Assembly: GCF_009650765.1 (NCBI RefSeq)
Contig: NZ_CP045740.1
Coordinates: 6,548,001-6,612,000 of the forward strand
Source of the DNA: Streptomyces sp. SUK 48
Lineage (GTDB): Bacteria > Actinomycetota > Actinomycetes > Streptomycetales > Streptomycetaceae
Direction: 5' to 3'
Length of the DNA: 64,000 nt
Of this stretch, positions 41,389 through 50,496 are shown in pieces (position 1 is the first letter of the stretch; the number at the start of each line of letters is the position of its first letter). The translations under genes were made by a program, and so were the position numbers. The notes beneath the pieces were generated by a model. The model searched no databases and was not told the origin of the DNA. It saw only the letters and a program-made list of their open reading frames with translations.

Positions 41389-43587
41389 CTACCCGTCCTC
41401 CCCGCCCTGTTCGCGGATGCGTTCGGCGATCTGCGCGGGCATCGGCTCGTGCCGTGCGTACGCCCGGTCGAAGCGGGCCGTGCCGTGGGAGAGCGAGCGC
41501 AGGTCGACGGCGTAGCGGCCGATCTCGAACTCGGGGACCTCGGCCCGGATCAGGGTGCGTCCGGTGCCCACCTGTTCGGTGCCGAGCAGCCGGCCCCGGC
41601 GGCCCGACAGGTCGCTCATCACGGCGCCCACGTAGTCGTCGGGGACCAGGACGCCCACCTCGGCGACCGGCTCCAGCAGGTGGATCCGCGCGTCGGCGGC
41701 GGCCTCGCGCAGGGCGAGCGCGCCCGCGGTCTGGAAGGCGGCGTCGGAGGAGTCCACCGAGTGCGCCTTGCCGTCGAGCAGGGTGACCCGTACGTCCACG
41801 AGCGGATGCCCGGCGGCGACGCCCTTGGCGGCCTGGGCGCGGATGCCCTTCTCCACGGAGGGGATGAACTGGCGCGGCACCGCGCCGCCGACCACCTTGT
41901 CCACGAACTCGATGCCCGAGCCGCCCGGCAGCGGTTCGACCTCGATCTCGCAGATGGCGTACTGGCCGTGCCCGCCGGACTGCTTGACGTGCCGCCCGCG
42001 TCCGGCGGCCCGGTTCGCGAACGTCTCCCGCAGGGAGACCTTGTGCGGTACGACGTCGACCTGGACGCCGTAGCGGCTGCGCAGCCGTTCCAGCGCGACG
42101 TCCGCGTGCGCCTCGCCCAGGCACCACAGCACCACCTGGTGGGTGTCCTGGTTCTGCTCCAGGCGCATCGTCGGGTCCTCGGCGACCAGCCGGGACAGCC
42201 CCTGGGAGAGTTTGTCCTCGTCGGCCTTGCTGTGCGCCTGGATGGCGACGGGGAGCAGCGGGTCCGGCATCTGCCAGGGCTCCATCAGCAGCGGGTCGTC
42301 CTTGGCGGAGATCGTGTCCCCGGTCTCGGCGTGGCCGAGCTTGGCCACGCAGACCAGGTCGCCCGCGACGGCCTGGGTGAGGGGCCGCTGCTGTTTGCCG
42401 AAGGGCATGGACAGGGCGCCGATCTTCTCGTCGACGTCGTGGTCCTCGTGGCCCCGGTCGGTCAGACCGTGCCCGGAGACGTGCACCGTCCGGTCGGGGC
42501 GCAGCGTGCCGGAGAAGACGCGGACCAGGGAGATCCGGCCGACGTAGGGGTCGGACGCGGTCTTGACGACCTCGGCGGCCAGCGGTCCGTCGGTGTCGCA
42601 CGGCGTGAGCTCGCGGGCCTCGCCGTCGGGGGTGGTCACGCCGGGCACCGGGTGTTCGAAGGGGGTCGGGAAGCCGCCCGTGATCAGGTCGAGCAGTTCC
42701 ACGGTGCCGAGGCCCTGGCGGGCGCCGTCGGCGGCGGGGGCGGCCGCCAGGACCGGGAAGAAGCGGCCGCGGGCCACGGCCCGTTCGAGGTCCTGGACCA
42801 GGGTCTCGATCTCGACCTGCTCGCCGCCGAGGTAGCGGTCCATGAGGGTCTCGTCCTCGCTCTCGGCGATGATCCCCTCGATGAGCCGGTTGCGGGCCTC
42901 GTCCAGGTCGGGGAGCTGGTCCTCGCCGGGTTCGGACTCCTTGCGCTCGCCGCTCGAGTAGTCGAACAGCTTGCGGGTGAGCAGCCCCACCAGGCCGGTC
43001 ACGGGCGCGTGTCCGTCGGGGCCCTCGGCTGCGCGCAGCGGCAGGTAGAGGGGCAGGACCGCGTCCGGGTCGTCGTCGCCGAACGCCTCCGCGCAGATCC
43101 GGGTGGTCTCCTCGAAGTCGGCGCGGGCCGCCTCCAGGTGGGTGATCACGATCGCGCGGGGCATCCCGACGGCGGCGCACTCCTCCCAGACCATGCGGGT
43201 GGAGCCGTCCACGCCGTCCGAGGCGGAGACGACGAAGAGGGCCGCGTCCGCGGCGCGCAGACCGGCCCGCAGTTCCCCGACGAAGTCGGCGTATCCGGGG
43301 GTGTCCAGGATGTTTATCTTGATGCCGTCCCAGGAGACCGGTACCAGGGACAGCTGGACGGAGCGCTGCTGGCGGTGCTCGATCTCGTCGTAGTCGGAGA
43401 CGGAGCCGCCGTCCTCCACGCGGCCCGCCCGGTTCACCGCCCCGGCGGTCAGCGCGAGCGCCTCCACCAGGGTCGTCTTGCCCGATCCGGAGTGGCCGAC
43501 CAGCACCACATTCCGTATGGACGCGGGCTGGTCGGCCGTCAGAGCCCTGCCGGCGGCCCCGGGGTGTGTCTGGGTCTTGTCGCCCAT
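41389..43587 (-). CDS. elongation factor G-like GTPase (EF-G2)
   Basis: 732 residues with all EF-G domains. G1 is GHSGSGKTT (31-39), G3 is DTPGYADF. At the usual NKxD position (G4) the sequence reads THLE, so guanine recognition is altered. Switch I is also short compared with canonical EF-G. Domain IV has HVKQSGGHGQYA, the conserved GGHGQ region. EF-G2-like proteins of actinobacteria do not replace EF-G and their function is unclear. ATG 43587 has GGAGG 7 nt upstream. The reading frame is intact, so it is probably functional but specialised. Confidence 0.88.
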   Translation of the reverse strand: MGDKTQTHPGAAGRALTADQPASIRNVVLVGHSGSGKTTLVEALALTAGAVNRAGRVEDGGSVSDYDEIEHRQQRSVQLSLVPVSWDGIKINILDTPGYADFVGELRAGLRAADAALFVVSASDGVDGSTRMVWEECAAVGMPRAIVITHLEAARADFEETTRICAEAFGDDDPDAVLPLYLPLRAAEGPDGHAPVTGLVGLLTRKLFDYSSGERKESEPGEDQLPDLDEARNRLIEGIIAESEDETLMDRYLGGEQVEIETLVQDLERAVARGRFFPVLAAAPAADGARQGLGTVELLDLITGGFPTPFEHPVPGVTTPDGEARELTPCDTDGPLAAEVVKTASDPYVGRISLVRVFSGTLRPDRTVHVSGHGLTDRGHEDHDVDEKIGALSMPFGKQQRPLTQAVAGDLVCVAKLGHAETGDTISAKDDPLLMEPWQMPDPLLPVAIQAHSKADEDKLSQGLSRLVAEDPTMRLEQNQDTHQVVLWCLGEAHADVALERLRSRYGVQVDVVPHKVSLRETFANRAAGRGRHVKQSGGHGQYAICEIEVEPLPGGSGIEFVDKVVGGAVPRQFIPSVEKGIRAQAAKGVAAGHPLVDVRVTLLDGKAHSVDSSDAAFQTAGALALREAAADARIHLLEPVAEVGVLVPDDYVGAVMSDLSGRRGRLLGTEQVGTGRTLIRAEVPEFEIGRYAVDLRSLSHGTARFDRAYARHEPMPAQIAERIREQGGEDG

Positions 43588-43947
43588 GATCCTGCCTCCC
43601 GTGCACGGTGAGGTCATCGGGGCGCGGACACGCGAACCGCGTGCTGCGGCGGCTTCGGCGACGCCCGCGGTTCTTCGAGCTTTCCACTCCCGTCACGCCG
43701 CGTCCATACGACGGACCCGCGACGGACCCGATCCCGCCGCCGGTGCCCGGCGCGGGGCCGTACGGTTCCCGTACCGGCGCCCCTCGCGGGGTCGTGCGCA
43801 CCGCTCCCGGGCGGCTTCGCGCGAGCCCGGCGCACGACCTCGGCGCACGGGCCGCGGGTGCCCGCCCGCCACGCGTACGCGCGCGTGGCTACGATGGGCC
43901 AGCCGGCGGCCATCAGGGCCGCGGCGACACCGACCGTCGGGAAGGCC
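43588..43947. other. divergent intergenic region with operator-like palindrome
   Basis: 360 bp between the EF-G2-like gene and pgsA. It contains the palindrome at 43869-43888 and the -10-like TACGAT at 43890-43895. No convincing ORF. Confidence 0.5.
43869..43895 (+). promoter_or_regulatory. palindrome and -10 element upstream of pgsA
   Basis: CCACGCG-N6-CGCGTGG (43869-43888) directly abuts TACGAT (43890-43895), covering where the -35 should be. Repressor or activator control of the PI-mannoside operon is a reasonable reading. Confidence 0.45.
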
Positions 43948-44613
43948 ATGCTGAACAAGTACGCGCGTGCATTCTTCACGCGTGTCCTCACACCGTTCGC
44001 CGCGTTTCTCATCCGGCGGGGGGTGAGCCCCGACACGGTCACGCTGCTCGGCACGGCGGGCGTGGTGGCGGGCGCGCTGGTGTTCTACCCCCGGGGCGAG
44101 TTCTTCTGGGGCACGGTCGTGATCACCCTGTTCGTCTTCTCCGACCTGGTCGACGGCAACATGGCCCGCCAGCTGGGCCGCTCCAGCCGCTGGGGCGCCT
44201 TCCTGGACTCCACCCTGGACCGGGTCGCCGACAGCGCGATCTTCGGCGGCTTCGCGCTCTGGTACGCCGGGCAGGGCGACGACAACATGATGTGCGCGGT
44301 CTCGATCTTCTGCCTGGCCAGCGGCCAGGTGGTGTCGTACACCAAGGCGCGCGGCGAGTCGATCGGCCTCCCGGTCGCCGTCAACGGACTGGTCGAGCGT
44401 GCCGAGAGGCTGGTGATCTCGCTGGTCGCCGCCGGTTTCGCGGGGCTGCACACATTCGGTGTGCCGGGCATCCAGTGGCTGCTGCCGATCGCCCTGTGGA
44501 TCGTGGCCGCGGGCAGCCTGGTCACGCTGATCCAGCGGGTCGTCACCGTGCGCCGCGAGTCGGCGGAGGCCGAGGCGGCGGCCGCGCGGGACGCGAGCGG
44601 GGCGGCGCGGTGA
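43948..44613 (+). CDS. pgsA: CDP-alcohol phosphatidyltransferase, phosphatidylinositol phosphate synthase
   Basis: A 221-residue membrane enzyme joining CDP-diacylglycerol and inositol-1-phosphate, the first step to phosphatidylinositol and PI mannosides. The CDP-alcohol motif runs from DLVDGNMARQLG through GAFLDSTLDRVAD (DGxxAR...GxxxDxxxD). About six spans. Context (followed by acyltransferase and pimA) supports PI phosphate synthase over phosphatidylglycerophosphate synthase. ATG 43948 follows GGGAAGG closely. The stop overlaps the next GTG (GTGA). Confidence 0.92.
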   Translation: MLNKYARAFFTRVLTPFAAFLIRRGVSPDTVTLLGTAGVVAGALVFYPRGEFFWGTVVITLFVFSDLVDGNMARQLGRSSRWGAFLDSTLDRVADSAIFGGFALWYAGQGDDNMMCAVSIFCLASGQVVSYTKARGESIGLPVAVNGLVERAERLVISLVAAGFAGLHTFGVPGIQWLLPIALWIVAAGSLVTLIQRVVTVRRESAEAEAAAARDASGAAR

Positions 44614-45518
44614 GCGTCGCGGACCGGCTGAGCGACGCGCTGTACGGCGCGGGCTGGAGCACCGTCAAGAAGCTCCCGGAGCCCGTCGCCGCCCGCCTGG
44701 GGCGGACCGTCGCGGACCTCGTCTGGAAGAAGCGCGGCAAGGGCGTGCTGCGCCTGGAGGCGAACTATGCGCGCGTGGTGCCCGGCGCGAGCCCCGAGCG
44801 CCTCGCGGAGCTCTCCCGCGAGGGCATGCGCTCCTATCTGCGCTACTGGATGGAGTCCTTCCGGCTGCCCGCCTGGAGCCCCGAGCGGATCAAGGGCGGC
44901 TTCGTCCCCAAGGACATACACCACCTGACCGAGGGCCTGGCCGCCGGCAAGGGCGTGATCCTCGCCCTGCCGCACCTGGCCAACTGGGACCTGGCCGGTG
45001 CCTGGGTCACCACCGAGCTGCGCACCCCGTTCACCACGGTCGCCGAGCGCCTCAAGCCCGAGACGCTCTACGACCGCTTCGTCGCCTACCGCGAGGGCCT
45101 CGGCATGGAGGTGCTGCCGCACAGCGGCGGCTCCGCCTTCGGCACCCTGGCCCGCAGGCTGCGTGACGGCGGTCTGGTCTGCCTGGTCGCCGACCGCGAT
45201 CTGTCCGCCTCCGGCGTCGAGGTCGACTTCTTCGGCGAGAAGGCCCGGATGCCCGCGGGCCCCGCCCTGCTCGCCCAGCACACCGGCGCCCTGCTGCTGC
45301 CGGTCACCCTCTGGTACGACGACTCGCCGGTCATGCGGGGCCAGGTACACCCCCCGATCGAGGTGCCGGAGACGGGTACCCGCGCCGAGAAGGCGTCCGT
45401 CATGACCCAGGCCCTGGCCGACGCCTTCGCCACCGGGATCGCCGAGCACCCGGAGGACTGGCACATGCTCCAGCGGCTGTGGCTCGCCGACCTCGACCCC
45501 GCGAAGGGACCCTCGTGA
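44610..45518 (+). CDS. patA: phosphatidylinositol mannoside acyltransferase
   Basis: A 302-residue LpxL/HtrB-type acyltransferase, probably acylating the mannose of PIM at the cytosolic membrane face. HX4D catalytic motif in ALPHLANWDLAG; further conserved block GGLVCLVADRDLSASGVEVDFFG. GTG start overlaps the pgsA stop and its own stop overlaps the pimA start, giving a tightly coupled three-gene unit, as in mycobacteria (pgsA1-patA-pimA). Confidence 0.9.
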   Translation: MSVADRLSDALYGAGWSTVKKLPEPVAARLGRTVADLVWKKRGKGVLRLEANYARVVPGASPERLAELSREGMRSYLRYWMESFRLPAWSPERIKGGFVPKDIHHLTEGLAAGKGVILALPHLANWDLAGAWVTTELRTPFTTVAERLKPETLYDRFVAYREGLGMEVLPHSGGSAFGTLARRLRDGGLVCLVADRDLSASGVEVDFFGEKARMPAGPALLAQHTGALLLPVTLWYDDSPVMRGQVHPPIEVPETGTRAEKASVMTQALADAFATGIAEHPEDWHMLQRLWLADLDPAKGPS

Positions 45519-46678
45519 GAATCGGGATCGTCTGCCCGTACTCCTGGGACGTGCCCGGAGGCGTCCAGTTCCACATCCGCGACCTCGCCGAGTACTTCAT
45601 CCGCCTCGGCCACGAGGTCTCGGTGCTGGCCCCGGCCGACGACGACACCCCGCTGCCGCCCTACGTCGTCTCCGCGGGCCGCGCGGTCCCGGTGCCGTAC
45701 AACGGCTCGGTGGCCCGGCTGAACTTCGGCTTCCTGTCGGCGGCGCGGGTACGGCGCTGGCTGCACGACGGCGCGTTCGACGTGGTGCACATCCACGAGC
45801 CGACCTCGCCCTCGCTGGGCCTGCTCACCTGCTGGGCGGCGCAGGGCCCCATCGTGGCCACCTTCCACACCTCCAACCCGCGCTCGCGGGCGATGATCGC
45901 CGCGTACTCGATCCTCCAGGCCGCCCTGGAGAAGATCAGCGCCCGGATCGCGGTCAGCGAGTACGCCCGGCGCACGCTGGTCGAGCACCTGGGCGGGGAC
46001 GCGGTGGTCATCCCGAACGGCGTCGACGTCGACTTCTTCGCGAAGGCCGCGCCGAAACCCGAGTGGCAGGGGGAGACGATCGGCTTCATCGGCCGGATCG
46101 ACGAGCCCCGCAAGGGACTGCCCGTGCTGATGAAGGCCCTGCCGAGGATCATGGCCGCCCGTCCCGGCGCACGGCTGCTGGTCGCGGGCCGCGGCGACGA
46201 GGAGGCGGCCGTCGAGAACCTGCCCGCGGAGCTGCGCTCCCGGGTGGAGTTCCTCGGCATGGTCAGCGACGAGGACAAGGCCCGTCTGCTGCGCAGCGTG
46301 GACGTGTACGTGGCGCCCAACACCGGCGGCGAGAGCTTCGGCATCATCCTGGTCGAGGCCATGTCGGCGGGCGCCCCCGTGCTCGCCTCCGACCTCGACG
46401 CCTTCGTCCAGGTCCTCGACCAGGGGCGGGCGGGCGAGATCTTCGCCAATGAGGACGCGGACGCGCTCGCGGATGCCGCCGTACGGCTGCTGGCCGACCC
46501 GGAGCGCCGGGCCGCGCTGCGCGCGCACGGCAGCGCCCATGTGCGGCGCTTCGACTGGTCCACGGTCGGCGCGGACATCCTCTCCGTCTACGAGACGGTC
46601 ACGGACGGCACGACGGCGGTCGCGGCGGACGAGCGGTCGACGGGACTGCGGGCACGGTTCGGGCTGGCGCGGGACTGA
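45515..46678 (+). CDS. pimA: phosphatidylinositol alpha-mannosyltransferase
   Basis: A 387-residue GT4 glycosyltransferase transferring mannose from GDP-mannose to the 2-position of phosphatidylinositol. N-terminal Rossmann start RIGIVCPYSWDVPGGVQFHIRD, with GG for diphosphate contact. Donor site RIDEPRKGLPVLMKA and ESFGIILVEAMSAGAPV with the EX7E motif. GTG 45515 overlaps the acyltransferase stop. The length matches mycobacterial PimA. Confidence 0.93.
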   Translation: MRIGIVCPYSWDVPGGVQFHIRDLAEYFIRLGHEVSVLAPADDDTPLPPYVVSAGRAVPVPYNGSVARLNFGFLSAARVRRWLHDGAFDVVHIHEPTSPSLGLLTCWAAQGPIVATFHTSNPRSRAMIAAYSILQAALEKISARIAVSEYARRTLVEHLGGDAVVIPNGVDVDFFAKAAPKPEWQGETIGFIGRIDEPRKGLPVLMKALPRIMAARPGARLLVAGRGDEEAAVENLPAELRSRVEFLGMVSDEDKARLLRSVDVYVAPNTGGESFGIILVEAMSAGAPVLASDLDAFVQVLDQGRAGEIFANEDADALADAAVRLLADPERRAALRAHGSAHVRRFDWSTVGADILSVYETVTDGTTAVAADERSTGLRARFGLARD

Positions 46679-46773
46679 GGCCCCGGCCGGGACCAAAACC
46701 TGCCGCGGGAGTGAAGCAGGTGCCTTCCGGGCGCGCGTCCGGCGGGCCGCGGGGCTGCCGATAGCCTTCCCGC

Positions 46774-47316
46774 GTGACCGCAACCCTCATCTGGATCCTC
46801 GTCGCCCTCCTCGCGATCGGCGTCTACCTGAGCTGGACCGCAGGACGCCTGGACCGGCTGCACGTACGGATGGACGCCGCCCGCGCCGCGCTCGACGCCC
46901 AGCTGCTGCGCCGCGCCTCCGTGGCCCAGGAGCTCGCCACCTCCGGCGTGCTCGACCCGGCCGCCTCGATCGTGCTGTACGAGGCCGCGCACGCCGCCCG
47001 GCAGGCCGAGGAGGAGCAGCGGGAGGTCGCCGAGAGCGAGCTGAGCCAGGCCCTGCGCGCGGTGTTCGCGGAACCGGCCCAGGTGGAGGCCCTGCGCGAG
47101 GCGCCCGGCGGCGAGGACGCGGCCCATGAGCTGGCCGAGGCCGTGCGCCGGGTGCCGATGGCCCGCCGTTTCCACAACGACGCCGTGGGCGCCGCCCGCC
47201 GGCTGCGCGGGCACCGCAAGGTCCGCTGGTTCCGGCTGGCCGGCCACGCTCCCTTCCCGCTGGCCTTCGAGATGGACGACGAACCCCCCGCCGCCCTGGT
47301 GGAACGCGTCGCCTGA
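46774..47316 (+). CDS. LemA-like single-span membrane protein
   Basis: 180 residues. An N-terminal transmembrane helix (4-21), then long helices with coiled-coil character ([40 protein letters not shown]), and the segment [15 protein letters not shown] with a late [13 protein letters not shown], like the YNDAV and F-rich end of LemA proteins. Function unknown. GTG is preceded by TAGCCT plus 6 nt and no ribosome-binding site, so leaderless transcription is likely despite following pimA by 95 nt. Confidence 0.78.
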   Translation: MTATLIWILVALLAIGVYLSWTAGRLDRLHVRMDAARAALDAQLLRRASVAQELATSGVLDPAASIVLYEAAHAARQAEEEQREVAESELSQALRAVFAEPAQVEALREAPGGEDAAHELAEAVRRVPMARRFHNDAVGAARRLRGHRKVRWFRLAGHAPFPLAFEMDDEPPAALVERVA

Positions 47317-47364
47317 CCGCCCCTCACCTGGCATTCCCAGCGAAAACGAGCCACGGGCTTTCCA

Positions 47365-47391
47365 TTGGCCCTTGCTGTGGCCTGGTCCACT
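47365..47391. promoter_or_regulatory. candidate PdxR-type site upstream of pdxS
   Basis: TTGGCCC and, 11 nt on, TGGTCCACT (reverse complement AGTGGACCA) resemble the repeated half-sites bound by MocR-type PdxR regulators of pdxST in other actinobacteria. Recalled consensus, not searched. Confidence 0.3.
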
Positions 47392-47443
47392 CGCGTTTCC
47401 TCGGTGCAGCAGAGAACCCTCTTTCCCTTCAGTGAGGTCGCCC

Positions 47444-48349
47444 GTGTCCACCACCGAGAACCAGGCTCCCGAGACCGGCACCGCCCGCGTGAAGCGCGGC
47501 ATGGCCGAGCAGCTCAAGGGCGGCGTCATCATGGACGTCGTCACCCCGGAGCAGGCGAAGATCGCCGAGGACGCGGGCGCCGTCGCCGTCATGGCCCTGG
47601 AGCGGGTCCCGGCCGACATCCGCAAGGACGGCGGCGTGGCCCGGATGTCCGACCCGGACATGATCGAGGGCATCATCGACGCCGTCTCGATCCCGGTCAT
47701 GGCCAAGTCCCGCATCGGCCACTTCGTCGAGGCCCAGGTCCTGCAGTCCCTCGGTGTGGACTACATCGACGAGTCCGAGGTCCTCACCCCGGCCGACGAG
47801 GTCAACCACTCGGACAAGTGGGCGTTCACCACCCCGTTCGTGTGCGGTGCCACCAACCTGGGCGAGGCCCTGCGCCGTATCGCCGAGGGCGCCGCGATGA
47901 TCCGCTCCAAGGGCGAGGCCGGCACCGGCAACGTCGTGGAGGCCGTGCGCCACCTGCGCCAGATCAAGGGCGAGATCGCCAAGCTGCGCGGCTGCGACAA
48001 CAACGAGCTGTTCGCCGCCGCCAAGGAGCTGCGCGCCCCCTACGAGCTGGTCAAGGAGGTCGCCGAGCTGGGCAAGCTCCCCGTGGTGCTGTTCTCCGCC
48101 GGCGGCGTGGCCACCCCGGCCGACGCGGCCCTGATGCGTCAGCTCGGCGCCGAGGGCGTGTTCGTCGGCTCCGGCATCTTCAAGTCCGGCGACCCGGCCA
48201 AGCGCGCCGCCGCCATCGTGAAGGCCACCACCTTCTACGACGACCCGAAGATCATCGCGGAGGCGTCGCGCAACCTCGGCGAGGCCATGGTCGGCATCAA
48301 CTGCGACACCCTCCCCGAGACCGAGCGCTACGCGAACCGCGGCTGGTAA
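47444..48349 (+). CDS. pdxS: pyridoxal 5'-phosphate synthase, synthase subunit
   Basis: A 301-residue (beta/alpha)8 enzyme making PLP from ribose-5-phosphate, glyceraldehyde-3-phosphate and ammonia. Conserved blocks: [39 protein letters not shown] (Schiff-base lysine), [35 protein letters not shown] 47444 has GAGG 6 nt upstream. The glutaminase partner pdxT follows after 27 nt. Confidence 0.97.
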   Translation: MSTTENQAPETGTARVKRGMAEQLKGGVIMDVVTPEQAKIAEDAGAVAVMALERVPADIRKDGGVARMSDPDMIEGIIDAVSIPVMAKSRIGHFVEAQVLQSLGVDYIDESEVLTPADEVNHSDKWAFTTPFVCGATNLGEALRRIAEGAAMIRSKGEAGTGNVVEAVRHLRQIKGEIAKLRGCDNNELFAAAKELRAPYELVKEVAELGKLPVVLFSAGGVATPADAALMRQLGAEGVFVGSGIFKSGDPAKRAAAIVKATTFYDDPKIIAEASRNLGEAMVGINCDTLPETERYANRGW

Positions 48350-48376
48350 CCACGGGCCCACAGGTATACGAACCCC

Positions 48377-48982
48377 ATGAACACTCCTGTCATCGGTGTC
48401 CTGGCGCTCCAGGGCGACGTACGGGAGCACCTCATCGCCCTGGCCGCGGCGGACGCCGTGGCCAGGCCGGTGCGGCGCCCCGAGGAACTCGCCGAGGTCG
48501 ACGGCCTCGTCCTGCCCGGCGGCGAGTCCACCACCATCTCCAAGCTGGCCGTGCTCTTCGGCGTGATGGAGCCGCTGCGCGCCCGGGTGCGGGCCGGCCT
48601 GCCCGTCTACGGCACCTGCGCGGGCATGATCATGCTGGCCGACAAGATCCTCGACCCGCGCTCGGGCCAGGAGACCATCGGCGGCATCGACATGATCGTG
48701 CGCCGTAACGCCTTCGGACGCCAGAACGAGTCCTTCGAGGCCGCGGTCGACGTGCGCGGTGTCGCGGGCGATCCTGTGGAGGGCGTCTTCATCCGCGCTC
48801 CCTGGGTGGAGTCCGTGGGCGCGGACGCGGAGGTGCTCGCCGAGCACGGCGGCCACATCGTCGCCGTCCGCCAGGGCAACGCGCTCGCCACGTCGTTCCA
48901 TCCGGAGCTGACCGGCGACCACCGGGTGCACGCCCTGTTCGTCGACATGGTGCGCGCCAACGCCACCGCGGAGTCCTTGTAG
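48377..48982 (+). CDS. pdxT: pyridoxal 5'-phosphate synthase, glutaminase subunit
   Basis: A 201-residue class I-type glutamine amidotransferase channelling ammonia to Pdx[25 protein letters not shown], nucleophile Cys in [10 protein letters not shown], and the late His-Glu pair FHPELTGD complete the triad. TATACG plus 6 nt precedes the ATG without a clear ribosome-binding site, so a second, leaderless transcript inside the operon is possible. Confidence 0.96.
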   Translation: MNTPVIGVLALQGDVREHLIALAAADAVARPVRRPEELAEVDGLVLPGGESTTISKLAVLFGVMEPLRARVRAGLPVYGTCAGMIMLADKILDPRSGQETIGGIDMIVRRNAFGRQNESFEAAVDVRGVAGDPVEGVFIRAPWVESVGADAEVLAEHGGHIVAVRQGNALATSFHPELTGDHRVHALFVDMVRANATAESL

Positions 48983-49030
48983 GATCTCAGGCGTTCGTTC
49001 ATGGATGGGTAACGCGAAGGAGACAGGCAG

Positions 49031-49783
49031 ATGTCCGGCCACTCTAAATGGGCTACGACGAAGCACAAGAAGGCCGTGATCGACGCCAAGCGCGGCAAGC
49101 TCTTCGCGAAGCTGATCAAGAACATCGAGGTCGCGGCGCGCATGGGCGGTGTCGACCTCGAGGGCAACCCGACGCTCTATGACGCCGTCCAGAAGGCCAA
49201 GAAGCAGTCGGTCCCGAACAAGAACATCGACTCGGCGATCAAGCGCGGTGGCGGTCTCGAGGCCGGCGGTGCCGACTACGAGACGATCATGTACGAGGGT
49301 TACGGCCCGAACGGTGTCGCGGTGCTCATCGAGTGCCTCACCGACAACCGCAACCGCGCCGCCTCCGACGTGCGCGTGGCCATGACCCGCAACGGCGGCA
49401 ACATGGCCGACCCGGGCTCGGTGTCGTACCTCTTCCACCGCAAGGGCGTCATCATCGTCCCCAAGGGCGAGCTGACCGAGGACGACGTGCTCGGTGCCGT
49501 CCTGGACGCCGGTGCCGAGGAGGTCAACGACCTCGGCGAGTCCTTCGAGGTGCTCAGCGAGGCCACCGACCTGGTCGCGGTCCGCACCGCCCTCCAGGAG
49601 GCCGGGATCGACTACGACTCCGCCGAGGCCAACTTCGTCCCGACCATGCAGGTCGAGCTGGACGAGGAGGGCGCCAGGAAGATCTTCAAGCTGATCGACG
49701 CCCTGGAGGACAGCGACGACGTGCAGAACGTCTTCGCCAACTTCGACGTGAGCGACGAGGTCATGGAGAAGGTCGACGCGTAA
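49031..49783 (+). CDS. yebC: YebC/PmpR-family protein
   Basis: 250 residues. [23 protein letters not shown] start, [19 protein letters not shown], and the late acidic domain are characteristic. The family has been called a transcription regulator; recent work links members to translation of proline-rich stretches. AAGGAGACAG lies just before the ATG. It is placed between pdxT and ruvC as in many bacteria. Confidence 0.95.
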   Translation: MSGHSKWATTKHKKAVIDAKRGKLFAKLIKNIEVAARMGGVDLEGNPTLYDAVQKAKKQSVPNKNIDSAIKRGGGLEAGGADYETIMYEGYGPNGVAVLIECLTDNRNRAASDVRVAMTRNGGNMADPGSVSYLFHRKGVIIVPKGELTEDDVLGAVLDAGAEEVNDLGESFEVLSEATDLVAVRTALQEAGIDYDSAEANFVPTMQVELDEEGARKIFKLIDALEDSDDVQNVFANFDVSDEVMEKVDA

Positions 49784-49894
49784 CGCGTACGGCTGACCGA
49801 CCGGGCCGACGGGACACACCCCGTCGGCCCGTCGCGTTCCCGGGTGCCGTACCGGTGCCCGTGCGGACGCCGACGGGGGCGTTGGTGCGCGGCG

Positions 49895-49917
49895 TTGTCA
49901 CTGGCACCCGATAGCCT
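49895..49917 (+). promoter_or_regulatory. RecA-NDp-like DNA-damage promoter of ruvC
   Basis: TTGTCACTG, 8 nt, TAGCCT. This matches the LexA-independent promoter TTGTCRGTG-N8-TANNNT with one mismatch (position 7). It lies 40 nt before the ruvC GTG. In mycobacteria such promoters depend on PafBC. Confidence 0.6.
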
Positions 49918-49956
49918 GCACAAACAGGTGATCGAGCGGTCAAAGGGAGGGGCCCC

Positions 49957-50496
49957 GTGCGGGTACTGGGGGTGGACCCGGGGCTGACCCGGTGCGGGGT
50001 CGGCGTGGTCGAGGGGGTCGCGGGGCGCCCGCTGACCATGATCGGCGTCGGTGTCGTGCGCACCCCCGCGGACGCCGAGCTCAGCCGGCGGCTGCTCGCC
50101 GTCGAGCAGGGCATCGAGGCGTGGCTGGACGAACACCGGCCCGAGTGCGTCGCCGTGGAGCGCGTCTTCAGCCAGCACAACGTACGCACCGTGATGGGCA
50201 CCGCCCAGGCCAGCGCCGTCGCCATGCTGTGCGCCGCCCGCCGCGGCATCCCCGTCGCACTGCACACCCCCAGCGAGGTCAAGGCCGCCGTCACCGGCTC
50301 GGGCCGCGCCGACAAGGCCCAGGTCGGCGCCATGGTCACCCGGCTGCTCCGGCTCGCCGCGCCCCCCAAGCCCGCCGACGCGGCCGACGCCCTCGCCCTC
50401 GCCATCTGCCACATCTGGCGCGCCCCCGCCCAGAACCGCCTCCAGCAGGCCGTCGCCCTGCACACCGCCCACGCAACGAAAGGCCGTACGGCATGA
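49957..50496 (+). CDS. ruvC: Holliday junction resolvase RuvC
   Basis: A 179-residue endonuclease cutting four-way junctions. Catalytic acidic residues in [15 protein letters not shown] (Asp near 6), ECVAVERVF (Glu), and the late [12 protein letters not shown] (Asp pair). GTG 49957 has GGGAGG 6 nt upstream. The stop overlaps the ruvA ATG. Confidence 0.97.
   Translation: MRVLGVDPGLTRCGVGVVEGVAGRPLTMIGVGVVRTPADAELSRRLLAVEQGIEAWLDEHRPECVAVERVFSQHNVRTVMGTAQASAVAMLCAARRGIPVALHTPSEVKAAVTGSGRADKAQVGAMVTRLLRLAAPPKPADAADALALAICHIWRAPAQNRLQQAVALHTAHATKGRTA

Noticed and set aside
43608..44610. 636-residue plus-strand ORF beginning before pgsA
   Set aside because: Its first part overlaps pgsA in another frame; only the part from 44610 encodes the acyltransferase.
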